Assembly (NCBI GenBank): GCA_022494885.1
Contig: JAGVSM010004546.1
Location: 1 to 64,000 of the forward strand
Source: Micrasema longulum
Lineage: Eukaryota > Arthropoda > Insecta > Trichoptera > Brachycentridae
DNA length: 64,000 bases
Direction of reading: 5' to 3'
Shown: one piece after another, positions 62,440 through 64,000 of the stretch
Layout: each line of letters starts with the position of its first letter
Position numbering within the stretch: the first letter of the stretch is position 1
Notes under the pieces: generated by a model
Told to the model about the DNA's origin: nothing
Databases searched by the model: none
What the model saw: the letters and a program-made list of their open reading frames with translations, nothing else
Translations under genes and position numbers: made by a program

Positions 62440-63490
62440 TAATTATTTATTCGTCTACATTAATGTTGCCGCCTTCAAAATAGTCCCCATTAGATATTAT
62501 GCACTTGTGCCAGCGCTTCTTCCAATCCTCGAAACACTTCTTAAACTCCATTTTTGGGATAGCCTGTCATCTATGCTTGTAAAACGACGGCCCTTTAGAT
62601 TTAGTTAGTTTTTTTCTGATTGCTTCACGTAAACGGCGTTGAACTTGTAGGTAGTACTCCTTATTGACCATTTGACCTCGTGGCAAGAATTCATGATGCA
62701 CTATGCCATTAAAATCGAAGAACACAGTGGGCATCACCTTCACGTTTGACCGCACTTGTTGAGCCTTTTTCAGTCTTGGCGATCCAGAATGCCTCCACTG
62801 GGACGATTGAGCGTTAGTTTTGACGTCATATCCGTAAACCCATGTTTCGTCACCTGTTATAACACGTTTCAGTAATTCTGCATCATCGTTGACTTCATTT
62901 AGTGACACCTGAGCAACTTCCATTTGCCGCTGTTTTTGTTCAAAATTTAAAAAAATTTGGAACAAATCTTTCTGCCACGCGTTTCATACCCAAAACATTC
63001 GAAAAAATTTCATGGCATGAGTCAATCGATATGCCAATATCGTTAGTGACTCCTCTGATTGTGATTCGGCGATCGTTCATAACCATTTCATTAACTTTTT
63101 CCACGTTTTCATCAGTTGTTGATGTGCTGAGGCGTCCGGGCCGTTCGTTTCGATCTTCAACGTCTTCACGGCCATCTTGGAAACACTTATACCACTCGTA
63201 AAATCTTGTTTTACTCATAGCATAACATTTCAAACACTTAATTTAATTTTATACACAAAATTTGATACAAATTCTTTGATTGATTTTTTTTAACAAACGA
63301 AAATCGCCGAGCTCATAAAAACACGACTAACCTTAGCGGCTGCCACAGACAAAGTAAAAAATGAATACAGCTGAAAATTTTAGCATTCTTCAGGGGCATG
63401 TGTACCAACATAATAAATATAAAAATTGGCAATCGGACTTTCCAATCCCGCAAAATTTAAAAATTCCGATTATTTTCTGAACACACCTCG
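62440..63490 (-). mobile_element. mariner, second copy, left end lost
   Basis: The right terminal repeat (TATTTTCTGAACACACCTCG, ending 63490) matches 4759. The left terminal repeat is absent. The body is collinear with the 2741-4759 mariner where both survive. Confidence 0.82.
62567..63233 (-). pseudogene. mariner transposase, N-terminal half with internal deletion
   Basis: The reverse strand has MSKTRFYEWYKCFQDGREDV, MVMNDRRITIRGVTNDIGIS, RVITGDETWVYGYD (first aspartate) and NKEYYLQVQRRLREAI. It then jumps directly to KGPSFYKHR, losing the second and third catalytic acids. A shift near 62950 splits the frame. Confidence 0.88.
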
Positions 63491-64000
63491 TTTATATTAT
63501 TTTATTTCATTACAAGACTTTAAAATGGAATGCCAAGCAGTCAAAAGTGAGCATTTTCGACATCTCCTTCTGTTCACGCTCAATCAATGAAATGAAGCTG
63601 CCAAAGCGCTTGCGATGTCTGGCACAGTGTACAATGAAGATGCTTTGAATTATTGACTAATTTCTCATAAAATAATGGAGAATATATTATTGACCAAACC
63701 TTGTAAGTTTTTTTTTATGTGTCCTCTTGTTTTCTTCATTTGTAAAAAAACGGATACAACTACTTAGCTATCGGGTAATAAGCTATATTTTAAACTACAA
63801 ATTTGGATTAATCAGTGACTGGTTTCATCGCTTTCGAAGGCGATGAAACTCTAAGCGCTTGGCCAGAGTGGCACAGCATTTGCGGAAGCGGAGCGCGCCC
63901 GGTATCTGCAGTGGAAGTGCGGACTTGACGGAAGTGGGTGTCCCGAACCATTTTCATTCAAATTAAATTGAAAATTCTTAAATTCGATGGCAAACGCTGA
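63491..64000. other. unassigned sequence at right edge
   Basis: AAGCGCTTGGCCAGAGTGGC and the GC-rich GCATTTGCGGAAGCGGAGCG (63852-63900) look like the end of a hAT-like MITE, compare TAAGCGTTTGGCCTAGTTC at 15652-15672. Otherwise nothing is seen. Confidence 0.35.

Overview
The window looks like insect (at least arthropod) nuclear DNA. It is AT-rich, its genes are split into short exons by introns of 0.1 to about 10 kb, and it is packed with old transposon copies: mariner, pogo-like, IS630/Tc1-type, RTE and CR1/Jockey-type LINEs, a Penelope-like element, tRNA-derived SINEs and MITEs. Two conserved animal genes are recognised by protein similarity recalled without a database. The order of insect was not determined.

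Layout. (1) 99-8026, minus strand: the 5' half of a myotubularin-related gene of the MTMR9 type, five exons, running off the left edge. (2) 8027-13439: intergenic, with SINE remnants, a decayed DDE transposase split by an RTE LINE, and a perfect 28-bp palindrome around a hammerhead-ribozyme-like loop. (3) 13440-26052, minus strand: a gene of at least 15 coding exons for a coiled-coil protein I do not recognise, with a basic C-terminus and a tandemly duplicated exon. (4) 26053-27534: a divergent intergenic/promoter region. (5) 27535-62336 and beyond, plus strand: a ZMYND8-like chromatin reader with PHD, bromodomain, zinc finger and PWWP, then a long disordered region. Eleven coding exons are placed and their reading phases agree at every junction. 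The MYND finger expected in this family would lie beyond the right edge.

The second exon downstream of the PHD start is only 85 nt (47759-47843). It was found by phase and by the expected helix between PHD and bromodomain, and its splice acceptor abuts an antisense LINE. Most other open reading frames are transposon fragments. tRNA-like motifs are SINE heads, not tRNA genes.

The ZMYND8-like and coiled-coil genes are transcribed divergently from a 1.5-kb spacer, and the coiled-coil and MTMR9-like genes are in tandem on the minus strand. No operon, CRISPR array, rRNA or convincing standalone tRNA gene is present. The strongest candidates for something less ordinary are the two hammerhead-like loci, the foldback copies made from LINE 3' ends, the LINE next to an essential splice acceptor, and the duplicated exon.
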